Assembly: GCF_017086365.1 (NCBI RefSeq)
Contig: NZ_CP070969.1
Span: 5,668,001 to 5,732,000, forward strand
Source of the DNA: Paenibacillus tianjinensis
Lineage (GTDB): Bacteria > Bacillota > Bacilli > Paenibacillales > Paenibacillaceae
DNA: 64,000 nucleotides
Direction of reading: 5' to 3'
Shown: in pieces, positions 20,744 to 29,586 of the stretch
How positions within the stretch are numbered: the first letter of the stretch is position 1
Layout of the letters: every line of letters starts with the position of its first letter
Notes under the pieces: model-generated
Database searches by the model: none
Told to the model about the DNA's origin: nothing
The model's input: the letters and a program-made list of their open reading frames with translations, nothing else
Translations under genes and position numbers: made by a program

Positions 20744-21540
20744 TATATATTCACCGACTCCATATTCCATGTTTTCCACGGAGCATTGCCCGACTTCCAA
20801 AGTTCTTCAAGATAATTGCGATCTCTTAAAGTATCCATCGGCTGCCAAAAGCCCTCGTGTTTGTATCCAACAAGTTCCCCGTCACTAGCCAGGCGCTCTA
20901 AAGGTTCTTTTTCAAACACGGTACTATCTTCATCTGCAATATAATCAAAAACCTCGGGTTGAAGAACAAAAAAGCCGGCGTTAATCCATGAACCATCACC
21001 CTTAGGCTTCTCCTGAAAACCTCTGACTTCATTATTTGCAGCAATATCCAGAGCACCAAAACGTCCGCTTGGCTGTACAGTAGTTACACTTGCAAGGCGT
21101 CCATGCAATTTATGCTGGCTAACAAGTTCAGATATATTCACATCTGAAACACCATCGCCGTAAGTAAGCATGAATGGCTCGTCTCCCACATACTTCTGGA
21201 TTCTCTTTACTCTTCCCCCTGTCATTGTATCTACACCTGTATTTACAAGTGTAACCTTCCATGGCTCAGCGGTATGCGTATGAGTCACCAGCTGATTTTC
21301 ATTAGTGAAATCAAAGGTGACATCTGATTCATGTAAGAAATAGTGGGCAAAGTATTCTTTAATATAAAACCCTTTGTACCCTAAACAAATAACAAAATCA
21401 TTAAAGCCATGATGTGAATATAATTTCATAATGTGCCATAAAATTGGCTTTTGCCCAATTTCAATCATCGGTTTCGGTCTAAGATGGGATTCTTCGCTGA
21501 TTCGTGTTCCATAACCACCTGCAAGAATGACTACCTTCAT
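20743..21540 (-). CDS. rfbF: Glucose-1-phosphate cytidylyltransferase RfbF
   Basis: Makes CDP-glucose from CTP and glucose-1-phosphate, the entry to 3,6-dideoxyhexoses. MKVVILAGGYGTRISEESH and RPKPMIEIGQKPILWHIMK form the nucleotide site, LTYGDGVSDVNI is the metal site, and FGALDI, NEVRGFQEKP and WINAGFFVL are typical. The ATG at 21540 follows GGAGG by seven bases; the frame before it is not part of the family. The length of 265 residues is near the usual 257. It lies directly downstream of rfbH. Confidence 0.95.
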   Translation of the reverse strand: MKVVILAGGYGTRISEESHLRPKPMIEIGQKPILWHIMKLYSHHGFNDFVICLGYKGFYIKEYFAHYFLHESDVTFDFTNENQLVTHTHTAEPWKVTLVNTGVDTMTGGRVKRIQKYVGDEPFMLTYGDGVSDVNISELVSQHKLHGRLASVTTVQPSGRFGALDIAANNEVRGFQEKPKGDGSWINAGFFVLQPEVFDYIADEDSTVFEKEPLERLASDGELVGYKHEGFWQPMDTLRDRNYLEELWKSGNAPWKTWNMESVNI

Positions 21541-21556
21541 ATGATTGCCTCCGAGT

Positions 21557-23122
21557 TTAAATTTTTGATAGCACAAAACTTCTGATCTTACTAATTACGT
21601 AATCAATTTTCTCATGAGTTAATCCAGGGTAAACCCCTACAAGAAATGTATCATGCATAATTTTATCCGTATTCTTCAAGTCACCGCTAATGCGATAGTT
21701 TACACCTACAAAAGCAGGCTGGCGTGTCAAATTACCCGCAAACAGCATACGTGTTTGAATGCGGTTAGCCTCTAAATATTCTACAATCTCATTTTTAGTG
21801 AACTTTGCACCATCTTGCACAGTCAGCATAAATCCAAACCAGCTAGGATCTGAATTTTCTGTAGCCCTTGGCAGGATGAAGTGCTCACCTAGATCCTTTA
21901 GGCCCTCATACAGGCGTCTAAAGTTTTCTTTGCGTGCTTGAGTAAATGTTGGAACTTTCTTAAGCTGTTCTACACCGATAGCAGCCTGCATTTCAGTTAC
22001 GCGCAGATTGTACCCAATGTGAGAATACGTATATTTATGGTCATATCCATAAGGCAACGAACCCAGTTCCCATCCAAAGCGTTTATTACAGGTATTATCG
22101 CAACCCGACGGGCACCAGCAATCTCTGCCCCAATCTCTGAAAGATTCGATGATAGACTTGAGCAAGGCGTTGTTGGTGTATACGGCCCCGCCTTCCCCCA
22201 TAGTCATATGGTGAGGAGGATAGAAACTGGATGTACCAATGTGGCCGTGGGTACCCGTCAATTTACCATTGAATTTAGACCCAAGCGCATCACAGTTATC
22301 TTCTACTACCCATAAATTATACTTCGCAGCGATTTCCATAACTTTATCCAGTTCAAAAGGATTCCCCATAGTATGGGCAACCATAATAGCTTTGGTTTTA
22401 GGCGTGATCGCTTCTTCTATACGATCTACAATGATGTTATAAGTCCCCAATTCTACATCAATAAAAACAGGAACAGCACCGTTCTGTACAATAGGCGTAA
22501 CCGTTGTCGGGAACCCGGCTGCCACTGTAATTACTTCGTCACCCGGTTTAATCTGCCGGTCCTTCAGTTTCGGGGAGGTTAGCGCAGAAAAGGCTAACAG
22601 GTTAGCTGAAGACCCTGAATTGGTCAGTAACGCATATCGTACACCAAGAAACTCTGCGTATTCTTTTTCAAATTGCTTATTGTACCGGCCTGCGGTTAAC
22701 CAAAAATCCAGAGAAGAATCGACAAGGCTCCGCATCTCTTTTTCATCGTAAACACGGCCGCCATAGGATACTGGAGTTGCTTCCGGGTCAAAGTTTTTGT
22801 TTTTGTCTGCGTGAAATTTTTCGTAATAGCCTTCAACCTTAGCCAAAATATCAAGTCTGAGGATTTTTTCCATATTTTCCGGTGAAATCGTTGAAAATAA
22901 AGTTCCGTCCCCAGAGTTCAAATATAGCTTTGAACGAATGTCTACACTTAACGTATTATCTAGTTCTGGAATCTGAATTTCGACATGGTGTTTTTCTGAA
23001 AATGGTGAAGCGGATGCCTCAAATATATTGTAGGCACCAAAAGAGTTACTATTTTCTTCATAAATCAATGCGTAAAGATTTGAATTACCGTTTAATTTAA
23101 TGATATCTCCAATATTCAACAT
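21557..23122 (-). CDS. rfbH: CDP-4-keto-6-deoxyglucose 3-dehydrase RfbH (E1) with N-terminal extension
   Basis: A PMP- and iron-sulfur-dependent enzyme that removes the C-3 hydroxyl. Instead of the aminotransferase lysine it has the E1-type histidine in SFYPPHHMTMGEGG. The cysteine pattern C-x57-C-x-C-x7-C (from DNCDALGS to CWCPSGCDNTC) fits the known [2Fe-2S] ligands exactly. The C-terminal part (LFAGNLTRQPAF, YPGLTHEKIDYVISK) is also E1-like. The start at 23122 has AAGGAG seven bases upstream; an earlier ATG lacks one. The first 80 or so residues, predicted beta-rich, are extra compared with the 437-residue Salmonella enzyme and I do not recognise them. No E3 reductase gene is in the window. 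Confidence 0.93.
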   Translation of the reverse strand: MLNIGDIIKLNGNSNLYALIYEENSNSFGAYNIFEASASPFSEKHHVEIQIPELDNTLSVDIRSKLYLNSGDGTLFSTISPENMEKILRLDILAKVEGYYEKFHADKNKNFDPEATPVSYGGRVYDEKEMRSLVDSSLDFWLTAGRYNKQFEKEYAEFLGVRYALLTNSGSSANLLAFSALTSPKLKDRQIKPGDEVITVAAGFPTTVTPIVQNGAVPVFIDVELGTYNIIVDRIEEAITPKTKAIMVAHTMGNPFELDKVMEIAAKYNLWVVEDNCDALGSKFNGKLTGTHGHIGTSSFYPPHHMTMGEGGAVYTNNALLKSIIESFRDWGRDCWCPSGCDNTCNKRFGWELGSLPYGYDHKYTYSHIGYNLRVTEMQAAIGVEQLKKVPTFTQARKENFRRLYEGLKDLGEHFILPRATENSDPSWFGFMLTVQDGAKFTKNEIVEYLEANRIQTRMLFAGNLTRQPAFVGVNYRISGDLKNTDKIMHDTFLVGVYPGLTHEKIDYVISKIRSFVLSKI

Positions 23123-23132
23123 ACTACACTCC

Positions 23133-23516
23133 TTAAGATTTTTTAGGATTAGCAAAACTCCAATATTTATGACCAGTATAACTAACAAGAGTAGTTATAA
23201 ATAGTGCAAGCCCTTGTCCAATCAGCTTGTTCGTACCAATTCTATCAATAAACAAAGATAATAGTAATAAATTAACAAAAAAAGTGATTGCGTAGACGGA
23301 AATAAATCTAACTATGCTTTTAAAACTTATTTTGTTCATGGTAAAGGTCCATTTATTATTCCAGATATAACTATGAGCAACACCAATGATATGAGAAGTA
23401 ATTAGTGCTTGCAAGTAATTGTTGTTAATAAAATGAAGATAAATAGCATAAACCCCAAAACCAACAATAGTGTTTAAAATGCCGACAATAATAAATCTAT
23501 ATGTTTGAGTATACAT
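23133..23516 (-). CDS. GtrA-family membrane protein
   Basis: A small protein (127 residues) with four predicted membrane segments. It carries the GtrA pattern: RFIIVGILNTIVGFGVYAIY at the start, SYIWNNKWTF in the middle loop, and SYTGHKYWSF at the end. GtrA proteins are thought to flip an undecaprenyl-phosphate-linked monosaccharide across the membrane. AGAGGTGG precedes the ATG. It sits between rfbH and the GT-C gene, with the GtrB-like gene at the end of the same operon. Confidence 0.9.
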   Translation of the reverse strand: MYTQTYRFIIVGILNTIVGFGVYAIYLHFINNNYLQALITSHIIGVAHSYIWNNKWTFTMNKISFKSIVRFISVYAITFFVNLLLLSLFIDRIGTNKLIGQGLALFITTLVSYTGHKYWSFANPKKS

Positions 23517-23540
23517 AAACCACCTCTTTTAACCTGTATA

Positions 23541-25280
23541 TTAATTAGTTATTTCTGGACCAGTTTTAATTTTCGAAATAGTATCATCATCAATTTCTTT
23601 TATAGCGTTCCAATTATATCCCTTGGAATTAAAGACGTCAGGACTAGATATATGTCGCTTCAAGCCGTCTTCAATTAAGAATATCCTGGATTGATTTGAT
23701 ACCAAATCTCCGTCATTTAGCTGTGAAACCCCTGGCCAGAGTTGTGCGCTTATCTCATTATAGTTTTCTTTCTCAACATATATATTTTTTTCGGTTGAAT
23801 CATTTTCATTGAGGGCAATATAATTTTCGTTAATGTATTCAAATATTTCCGGGGCAAACTGAGAGTAAACATGTCCCCAAACTTCGTTATCTTTCTCAAA
23901 AATAATCAGTTTAGGTTTATTTCTCTTTAAATCCTCTAACATTTCTGTTTTATATGCATCATAAAACCAAGGAACTAAAGTAGCTACCCTAACTGCAGGT
24001 CTTCTATGGTTATTTATATAAGATTGAGTAGTTAAATTGGTTATCCATATCAGATCGTCTTTATTTGTTAGCTTCTGAATATAAGAATCATAGTATATAT
24101 TCTGTGCCAGCATGCCTTTTCCCTTAGTCAAGTTCATTCCTGCATTTGGTATATAGCTATTAAATGAGACAAGAAATACAAGGAATACAAGAACTTTAAT
24201 TATAATACTTTTGAGTTCAGATATTTCATTGATTTTTTTGTAATAATGATCTGCTACAAAAGCAACGCTAAAGAAAGAAACTATATAGTAATTCAATGAA
24301 TGAAAGTCAACGTATCCTCTGATTCCACAAAACCCAAGAAAGAAAAAGAGAATTATACCGCTTAACTTGTTTCTGTTAAATTGTATATATAGGTAAAGCA
24401 AATTAAATATAACAAGAAGTGCATTAAAAATATTATCCTGATTTATTGATAAAAGAGAGTTTTTGATATGACTAGTCCAGTTGAAAGGGACGCTTTTGAA
24501 AATATCTATAGCACTACTCCCAAATCCCCCTAAATATTTGCTGTAATATAGACGATTAAATTGATAAGATTGCTCAAAAAAGTTTTTGAGATTTCCTGTA
24601 ATGAGATACCATGTCACCAATATCACGAACGGAATAGCTATTACTAAAATCAGTTTAAGGTAATTTTTAAACTCAACACGGATTTTATTGAAAGGTAACA
24701 CTACAATATTTCGGAAGAACAGCAATGCAATCATGAAAATAGGATAGACACTAACAAATGCCGACATAGATGCTATAAAAATAGCCAGCGAAACAATAAT
24801 CATACTTTTTGTTGTCAAAGATTTGGTGGTTTGAAAGATAAGCGCTTCTAACAATAAGATTAAAACAGCGTATCCCTGAAATACATCGCTTAGAATCATA
24901 TAACCCCAAGTTATATTTACGGTTAATGCATATAACGCTATAAAAATAAGAACTACAGTTTTGTTAAAATATTCAGAATAACGGTAGAACATAAAAATCC
25001 AGGTAAGCAGTAAAGTAAAACTCATACATAAACGAAAAGTTTCATAGTCTCTTACACCGAATAAAGAAAAAATAGACATATAATAATAAACAAAAGGGGT
25101 ATGCTGAGAGAAGAAACCCTTATATATATCCCCCCCGTTCACAATTGATATAGCAGCAACTAGATTATCCGCCTCATCCATGAAGCTTGTATTTCTATGA
25201 TAAAGCAATAACAGAAGAAAACTCATTATAAAGACAAAATACACTTTAAGATTTTTATTATTTGCTAACTTCTCCAGCAA
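23541..25280 (-). CDS. GT-C type membrane glycosyltransferase with C-terminal repeat domain
   Basis: About ten to twelve hydrophobic segments fill residues 12-370. The acidic loop NTSFMDEADN sits after the first one, as expected for GT-C enzymes that use a polyprenyl-phosphate-sugar donor outside the membrane. A large extracytoplasmic part follows. The last 65 or so residues (LNDGDLVSNQSRIFLIEDGL, KRHISSPDVFNSKGYNW) match a small motif domain seen at the ends of many exported bacterial proteins (G.L....vyLi.nG.kRhI.s..vF...Gy.W). The start is a TTG at 25280 behind GGGGGA. It is the likely transferase of a GtrA/GtrB/GT-C modification system. No specific homologue is recognised. Confidence 0.78.
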   Translation of the reverse strand: MLEKLANNKNLKVYFVFIMSFLLLLLYHRNTSFMDEADNLVAAISIVNGGDIYKGFFSQHTPFVYYYMSIFSLFGVRDYETFRLCMSFTLLLTWIFMFYRYSEYFNKTVVLIFIALYALTVNITWGYMILSDVFQGYAVLILLLEALIFQTTKSLTTKSMIIVSLAIFIASMSAFVSVYPIFMIALLFFRNIVVLPFNKIRVEFKNYLKLILVIAIPFVILVTWYLITGNLKNFFEQSYQFNRLYYSKYLGGFGSSAIDIFKSVPFNWTSHIKNSLLSINQDNIFNALLVIFNLLYLYIQFNRNKLSGIILFFFLGFCGIRGYVDFHSLNYYIVSFFSVAFVADHYYKKINEISELKSIIIKVLVFLVFLVSFNSYIPNAGMNLTKGKGMLAQNIYYDSYIQKLTNKDDLIWITNLTTQSYINNHRRPAVRVATLVPWFYDAYKTEMLEDLKRNKPKLIIFEKDNEVWGHVYSQFAPEIFEYINENYIALNENDSTEKNIYVEKENYNEISAQLWPGVSQLNDGDLVSNQSRIFLIEDGLKRHISSPDVFNSKGYNWNAIKEIDDDTISKIKTGPEITN

Positions 25281-25304
25281 GTTAATTCCCCCGTTTATAT
25301 AGAC

Positions 25305-26567
25305 TTACCTAGTGCCTCTCACTAATGACTCTATGAAGTGAAACTGATCACTTTCATTTAAATAGTTATCATTCCCTTTCACACGGCCAATTGAACTATT
25401 TGTCAAGAATTCCGAACAGACGCTCTGTAATTTAGCGGCTAAAATATCCGGACTAATATCATCTATAGATCTAATATTATCATGTAAGTTGGACAGATCT
25501 TTATTTTCATAAGAGTTAGTAAGCACAAGCATACCAAAATGAGCCATCTCCAAAGGCGGGTAACTTGGATGTGGAGAAATCATTAGCGATATACCTATAG
25601 CACTTTCCTTTAACTCATTAGCGTAATCTTCGAGAGACATTTTCCCCCGAGATTTGATAATCACACCGTTGCCAACATCGATATCGTTATGTTGCTCGCC
25701 TGCTGATACAATCTCCCACTCCAAGGAATCCGGTTGAATCCATACCCAATTTCTAAGAGCTTCAATAATAACTGTAAATGCATTCCTTGCGACTGAAGGT
25801 CTGCCATAAAGCAATATTTTTTTCTTCTTATTTAATTGTTCAAAAGGCGCTAGATGTTGTTTCAAGGAAGCATTAAGCTTCGGCTCGAAGCAATATTCTT
25901 CAGAAAACTTAAAACCATGGTTATTAAAAAACTCTTTTAACAAACTGGAATTAAACACAGCCAACTGTTCGCCTTTATAAAGATAGGTACTTAAAGCTAA
26001 AGAATATTGACTCGACCAAGAATAGAATCCAGGTTCAAAATCCTGTATAAAATATATAACTTTTTTGGGCATCTGATTATAGGCTTCAGCTTGCCAGCGG
26101 ACAATTCTTTGAGCAAAGTAGGCTGTCCACCAGGAGGTCGCAATAAATACATCCTCTTTTCCAATAGGGAGCGTTTTGTTGTATCTGTCATTGAACGGGA
26201 CAATTTGGGATTCTATCCTACTATCCTCTTCGGATGAGACTACAGTGTAGTCACCAAATTTATTCAAATCTTCATTCCCCGGCGAAGCATCTGTGGTAAT
26301 AATCCGTCTTGCAGCTTTCTCATCCAACTCGTAGAACCGATCAAAAAAATGAAGAGCTGTGGAAATACCGCCAAATAAATGCTCTTGATTTATGGATGGA
26401 ACAAGCAGATTGATTCTTCTCTCACTGTTTTCAGAGATTCTGGCATTAAATGGGGTGATTTCTCCGATATGTGTGTTCAAATATGAGTTTACCGTAGATT
26501 GGTATGCCTTTTTTATTGTCTTATTATTTTTTGCTTTTCTCGCGATAAACTCTATAAATTTAGACAT
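25305..26567 (-). CDS. WsaF-like rhamnosyltransferase
   Basis: A 420-residue GT-B type protein resembling WsaF of Geobacillus S-layer glycan synthesis, a beta-1,2-rhamnosyltransferase. Matching parts include NLLVPSINQEHLFGGISTAL near the N-terminus, IYFIQDFEPGFYSWSSQY, LLYGRPSVARNAFTVIIEAL and SPHPSYPPLEMAHFG, which forms the nucleotide-sugar pocket. The frame runs further upstream, but the ATG at 26567 follows AAGGAG within the end of the WsaE-like gene and leaves a four-base gap. It probably extends the glycan repeat together with the WsaE-like enzyme. Confidence 0.85.
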   Translation of the reverse strand: MSKFIEFIARKAKNNKTIKKAYQSTVNSYLNTHIGEITPFNARISENSERRINLLVPSINQEHLFGGISTALHFFDRFYELDEKAARRIITTDASPGNEDLNKFGDYTVVSSEEDSRIESQIVPFNDRYNKTLPIGKEDVFIATSWWTAYFAQRIVRWQAEAYNQMPKKVIYFIQDFEPGFYSWSSQYSLALSTYLYKGEQLAVFNSSLLKEFFNNHGFKFSEEYCFEPKLNASLKQHLAPFEQLNKKKKILLYGRPSVARNAFTVIIEALRNWVWIQPDSLEWEIVSAGEQHNDIDVGNGVIIKSRGKMSLEDYANELKESAIGISLMISPHPSYPPLEMAHFGMLVLTNSYENKDLSNLHDNIRSIDDISPDILAAKLQSVCSEFLTNSSIGRVKGNDNYLNESDQFHFIESLVRGTR

Positions 26568-26571
26568 TTTC

Positions 26572-29553
26572 TTATCGATCTCCTTGAGATAACTTTGGTG
26601 CAAGACTGTTTAAACTCAAGTTCTTATTGAAATACGGATCGCCTTTTTCCAAATAAGGACCATAGAAGAACTTGGACAATTCAAAATCAATCGGCGGAAT
26701 ATAGGAAGACCTCGACTTAGATTCTAGATGAAATAATTTGACATGAGGGTCGTAGATGTTAACAAGACCATGTTCAAGCGAGCGCAGGGAAATTTCAACA
26801 TCGCTTCCACATATGATAAATTCTTCATTGAACAATCCGATCTTATCTAAAGCCTTTTGGGAAATTGCAAGGCAAGCTCCTGTAGAGGCCGTAACATTTC
26901 TAGTAACCATTGGCGATATATATGGGGATCCGAAATGGTTGGGCTTCATCCCCTTAAAGATATGATCGGCCCAGCCGCCCAGCCCAATAACAACACCCGC
27001 ATGCTGAATGGTATGGTCCTCATAAAGAAGCAATCCGCCAACAGTCCCAACATCCTCACGCTGGGTCTTTTCCACTAATCGCTCTAGCCAGTCTTCACTA
27101 ATTATTAACGTATCATTATTTAAGAAAACATAAACATCACCGGCAGCCTCTCGGATTCCATGATTGTTAAGTTTGGACCAGTTGAATTCATAATTTGCAT
27201 CAATGATACGGACAGCTGGTCTGGATTTTTGCTGCTCAAACCAATCAAAGGTTTCTTTCTCTATTGAGTTATTATTGATAATCAGAATTTCATAATCAGG
27301 GTAGCTGGTCTTCTGCAATATACTTGATATGCATGGCTCTAACAATTCAACTTTATCTTTCGTCGGAATAATAATACTTACTTTTACCAATTCCGATCTA
27401 TATCTGGTGTCATATACGAAGAGATACTCATCCTCAGTCGCGTACGCATTCCCAGGGCCAAATACTCTTGTCAGATGTTCATTCAGCGCCGCTAAACCTG
27501 CAGTGTGTGCATATGGTTTAGCATATGGATTCGCGGCTGTAGAAGTATCAAGTTCTCTCCACGAATAGAGTACCTTTGGAATATGATGAATCTGTCGGGC
27601 AATTTCAGTCATTCTTAATACAAGATCATAATCCTGACTGCCGTTGAACTCCGCTCTAAATCCTCCCACTTTATTGAATAAATCTCTTGTAAATACAAGG
27701 AAATGTCCAATATACATTTGCGATCTCAACAGATCGGGAGACCAATCCGGTTTATGGAGTGGATTTTTTTTAATGCCATGAATATCTACTTTATCTTCAT
27801 CGGAGTACAAAATATCAGCGTCACATTCGTTTATCGCTCTCACTACCTCAAATAATGCATTTGCAGCAATCTCATCATCATTGTCCAGTAGTGCAATGTA
27901 CTCCCCTGTCCCGATAGAAACGGCCTTGTTAGAAGCATTAGAGATTCCAGAATTTCGCTCTAGTCTAACTATGTTTATGCGGGAATCTTCTACACCTTCC
28001 AGATATTGTATAGTTTCTTCATTGGTTGAACAATCATCGGTTATGCAAATTTCCCAGTAAGGATAGATTTGATTCTTAACAGATTCAATCGCTAAATCCA
28101 GCCACTTAGGAGCTACGTTGTATACAGGAATCACAATAGAAATTAGCGGCTTTTTGTGAAACAGTTCTATTTCAGCTTTCATATATTGAGTATCCTCAAT
28201 GCTGATTTCTTGAGATACATATTCCGAGGTTAATTCTTCAACTGTGACTACAGATTGGATTTTATTATTAAGCGAGCGTAATCCACTGTGACGGATTTCT
28301 CGAATTCCCTTTTTAGCCAGTGAAGGGTTCTGCTTCAGCTTTCTGATAATTGATAAACTGAGCTTAGCCTTTGATCTGATTGCTTGAGGAACTAATTTTT
28401 TCACCCTGTTCTTTATCCGCAGTTGTTGAGAAATATGCTCCAATTGAGCAATATAATTATCCCTAGCTGCTAATGACTGTTGTAAGCTAGACACTTCCTC
28501 CTGCAAGCCAGCAATTTCTTGCTGGGCAGTATTAACACTAATTGTATTCTGCTCCTCTTCAGCTCTTAAAGCGCGAACTGAATTAGCTAATTCCCGACTA
28601 AGCCGTTCAACTTCTCCGTTTAACTCTTCTACCCTTTTGACTTGAATATTAAGTTCATCTTTAATACTGTTTATTTGTTTCTCCTTTTGAATCAGTTCAT
28701 CATTTTTAGCCATATATTCTCTATGAGTCAAGTCATAACTGCTTAAATTAATCAGATCATTTTCAAGCTGTGAAAGCTTATCAAATACTGCAGGATCCAG
28801 TCCTTGATTACTGCGTCCAGTAACAAAGGCTTTGGCCTTTGCCAATTTTTCAAGGTTAGAACTTACAAAGAAGAAATTTCGGTAGCTTGGTTCATCATAA
28901 TCTACATTATAGATATAATTGTTGTAATAGTCATCGATGGTTGCACGGTAATCATAGAGTGATGATCTACCGGCAGCTAAAAAATGAATTTTAATCATCT
29001 TTTCCCATACCTTAAGACTACCATGTGAAAAATTTAAATAAGACCATTGATTATCTTCTAAAAAGCTAACCAGCTTTTGAATTTCAGGGAGTCCATTTTC
29101 GCGGTGCTCTTCAAGCCACTGATAGTTAAAACCATACATAGTCTCAAAGTATTTATTGGCTCTGATTTCAGATTCTTCAACTCCTGGTGTATTAAACGGT
29201 GCGGCAAGTATGAAGCCGTATTTGGAAACTCTCATTAATTCAGAAACAAAAGCACCTCTAAGCGGGTCGCTAATATGTTCAAAAACATCAAGGGCAATAA
29301 TAAAGTCAAATTTATTATCTTCAAGAGGCATGTTCGTCGCGTCCCCTTCAATATATGAAGGATCATGTTTCAGATGCTCAGGCACTACAATATCTAAGTA
29401 CGTAACTCTATCATTAAGTAAAAAACGCTCCAAGTTTTTATGCTCATTGGCCCCTACTTCCAGAATTGAAAACACTTGGCCCTCTTCACGAACCGCATTG
29501 ATTAGGTCTGTAGCATGCATATATCTTTGGTATTGGTCAAATGGTATTATCAT
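26572..29553 (-). CDS. WsaE-like methyltransferase/double glycosyltransferase
   Basis: A three-domain cytoplasmic enzyme of 993 residues. First comes a SAM methyltransferase (ILEVGANEHKN, EGDATNM, FDFIIALDVFEHI; about 1-245). Then comes a heptad-rich coiled coil (about 285-390) and a basic linker. Two GT2 domains follow: ISIVIPVYNVAP with LLDNDDE and ILYSDEDKVD (about 460-690), and VSIIIPTKDKVELL with FLNNDTLI and CGSDVEISLRSLEHG (about 725-960). Geobacillus WsaE has the same plan, with a methyltransferase that caps the chain and two rhamnosyltransferase domains. The start at 29553 has GGAG nine bases upstream. Here it lies between Wzt and the WsaF-like gene, so it probably both extends and terminates the chain. 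Confidence 0.9.
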   Translation of the reverse strand: MIIPFDQYQRYMHATDLINAVREEGQVFSILEVGANEHKNLERFLLNDRVTYLDIVVPEHLKHDPSYIEGDATNMPLEDNKFDFIIALDVFEHISDPLRGAFVSELMRVSKYGFILAAPFNTPGVEESEIRANKYFETMYGFNYQWLEEHRENGLPEIQKLVSFLEDNQWSYLNFSHGSLKVWEKMIKIHFLAAGRSSLYDYRATIDDYYNNYIYNVDYDEPSYRNFFFVSSNLEKLAKAKAFVTGRSNQGLDPAVFDKLSQLENDLINLSSYDLTHREYMAKNDELIQKEKQINSIKDELNIQVKRVEELNGEVERLSRELANSVRALRAEEEQNTISVNTAQQEIAGLQEEVSSLQQSLAARDNYIAQLEHISQQLRIKNRVKKLVPQAIRSKAKLSLSIIRKLKQNPSLAKKGIREIRHSGLRSLNNKIQSVVTVEELTSEYVSQEISIEDTQYMKAEIELFHKKPLISIVIPVYNVAPKWLDLAIESVKNQIYPYWEICITDDCSTNEETIQYLEGVEDSRINIVRLERNSGISNASNKAVSIGTGEYIALLDNDDEIAANALFEVVRAINECDADILYSDEDKVDIHGIKKNPLHKPDWSPDLLRSQMYIGHFLVFTRDLFNKVGGFRAEFNGSQDYDLVLRMTEIARQIHHIPKVLYSWRELDTSTAANPYAKPYAHTAGLAALNEHLTRVFGPGNAYATEDEYLFVYDTRYRSELVKVSIIIPTKDKVELLEPCISSILQKTSYPDYEILIINNNSIEKETFDWFEQQKSRPAVRIIDANYEFNWSKLNNHGIREAAGDVYVFLNNDTLIISEDWLERLVEKTQREDVGTVGGLLLYEDHTIQHAGVVIGLGGWADHIFKGMKPNHFGSPYISPMVTRNVTASTGACLAISQKALDKIGLFNEEFIICGSDVEISLRSLEHGLVNIYDPHVKLFHLESKSRSSYIPPIDFELSKFFYGPYLEKGDPYFNKNLSLNSLAPKLSQGDR

Positions 29554-29586
29554 CTTTAACAACTCCAATTCTTAGTACAGTGAAGT

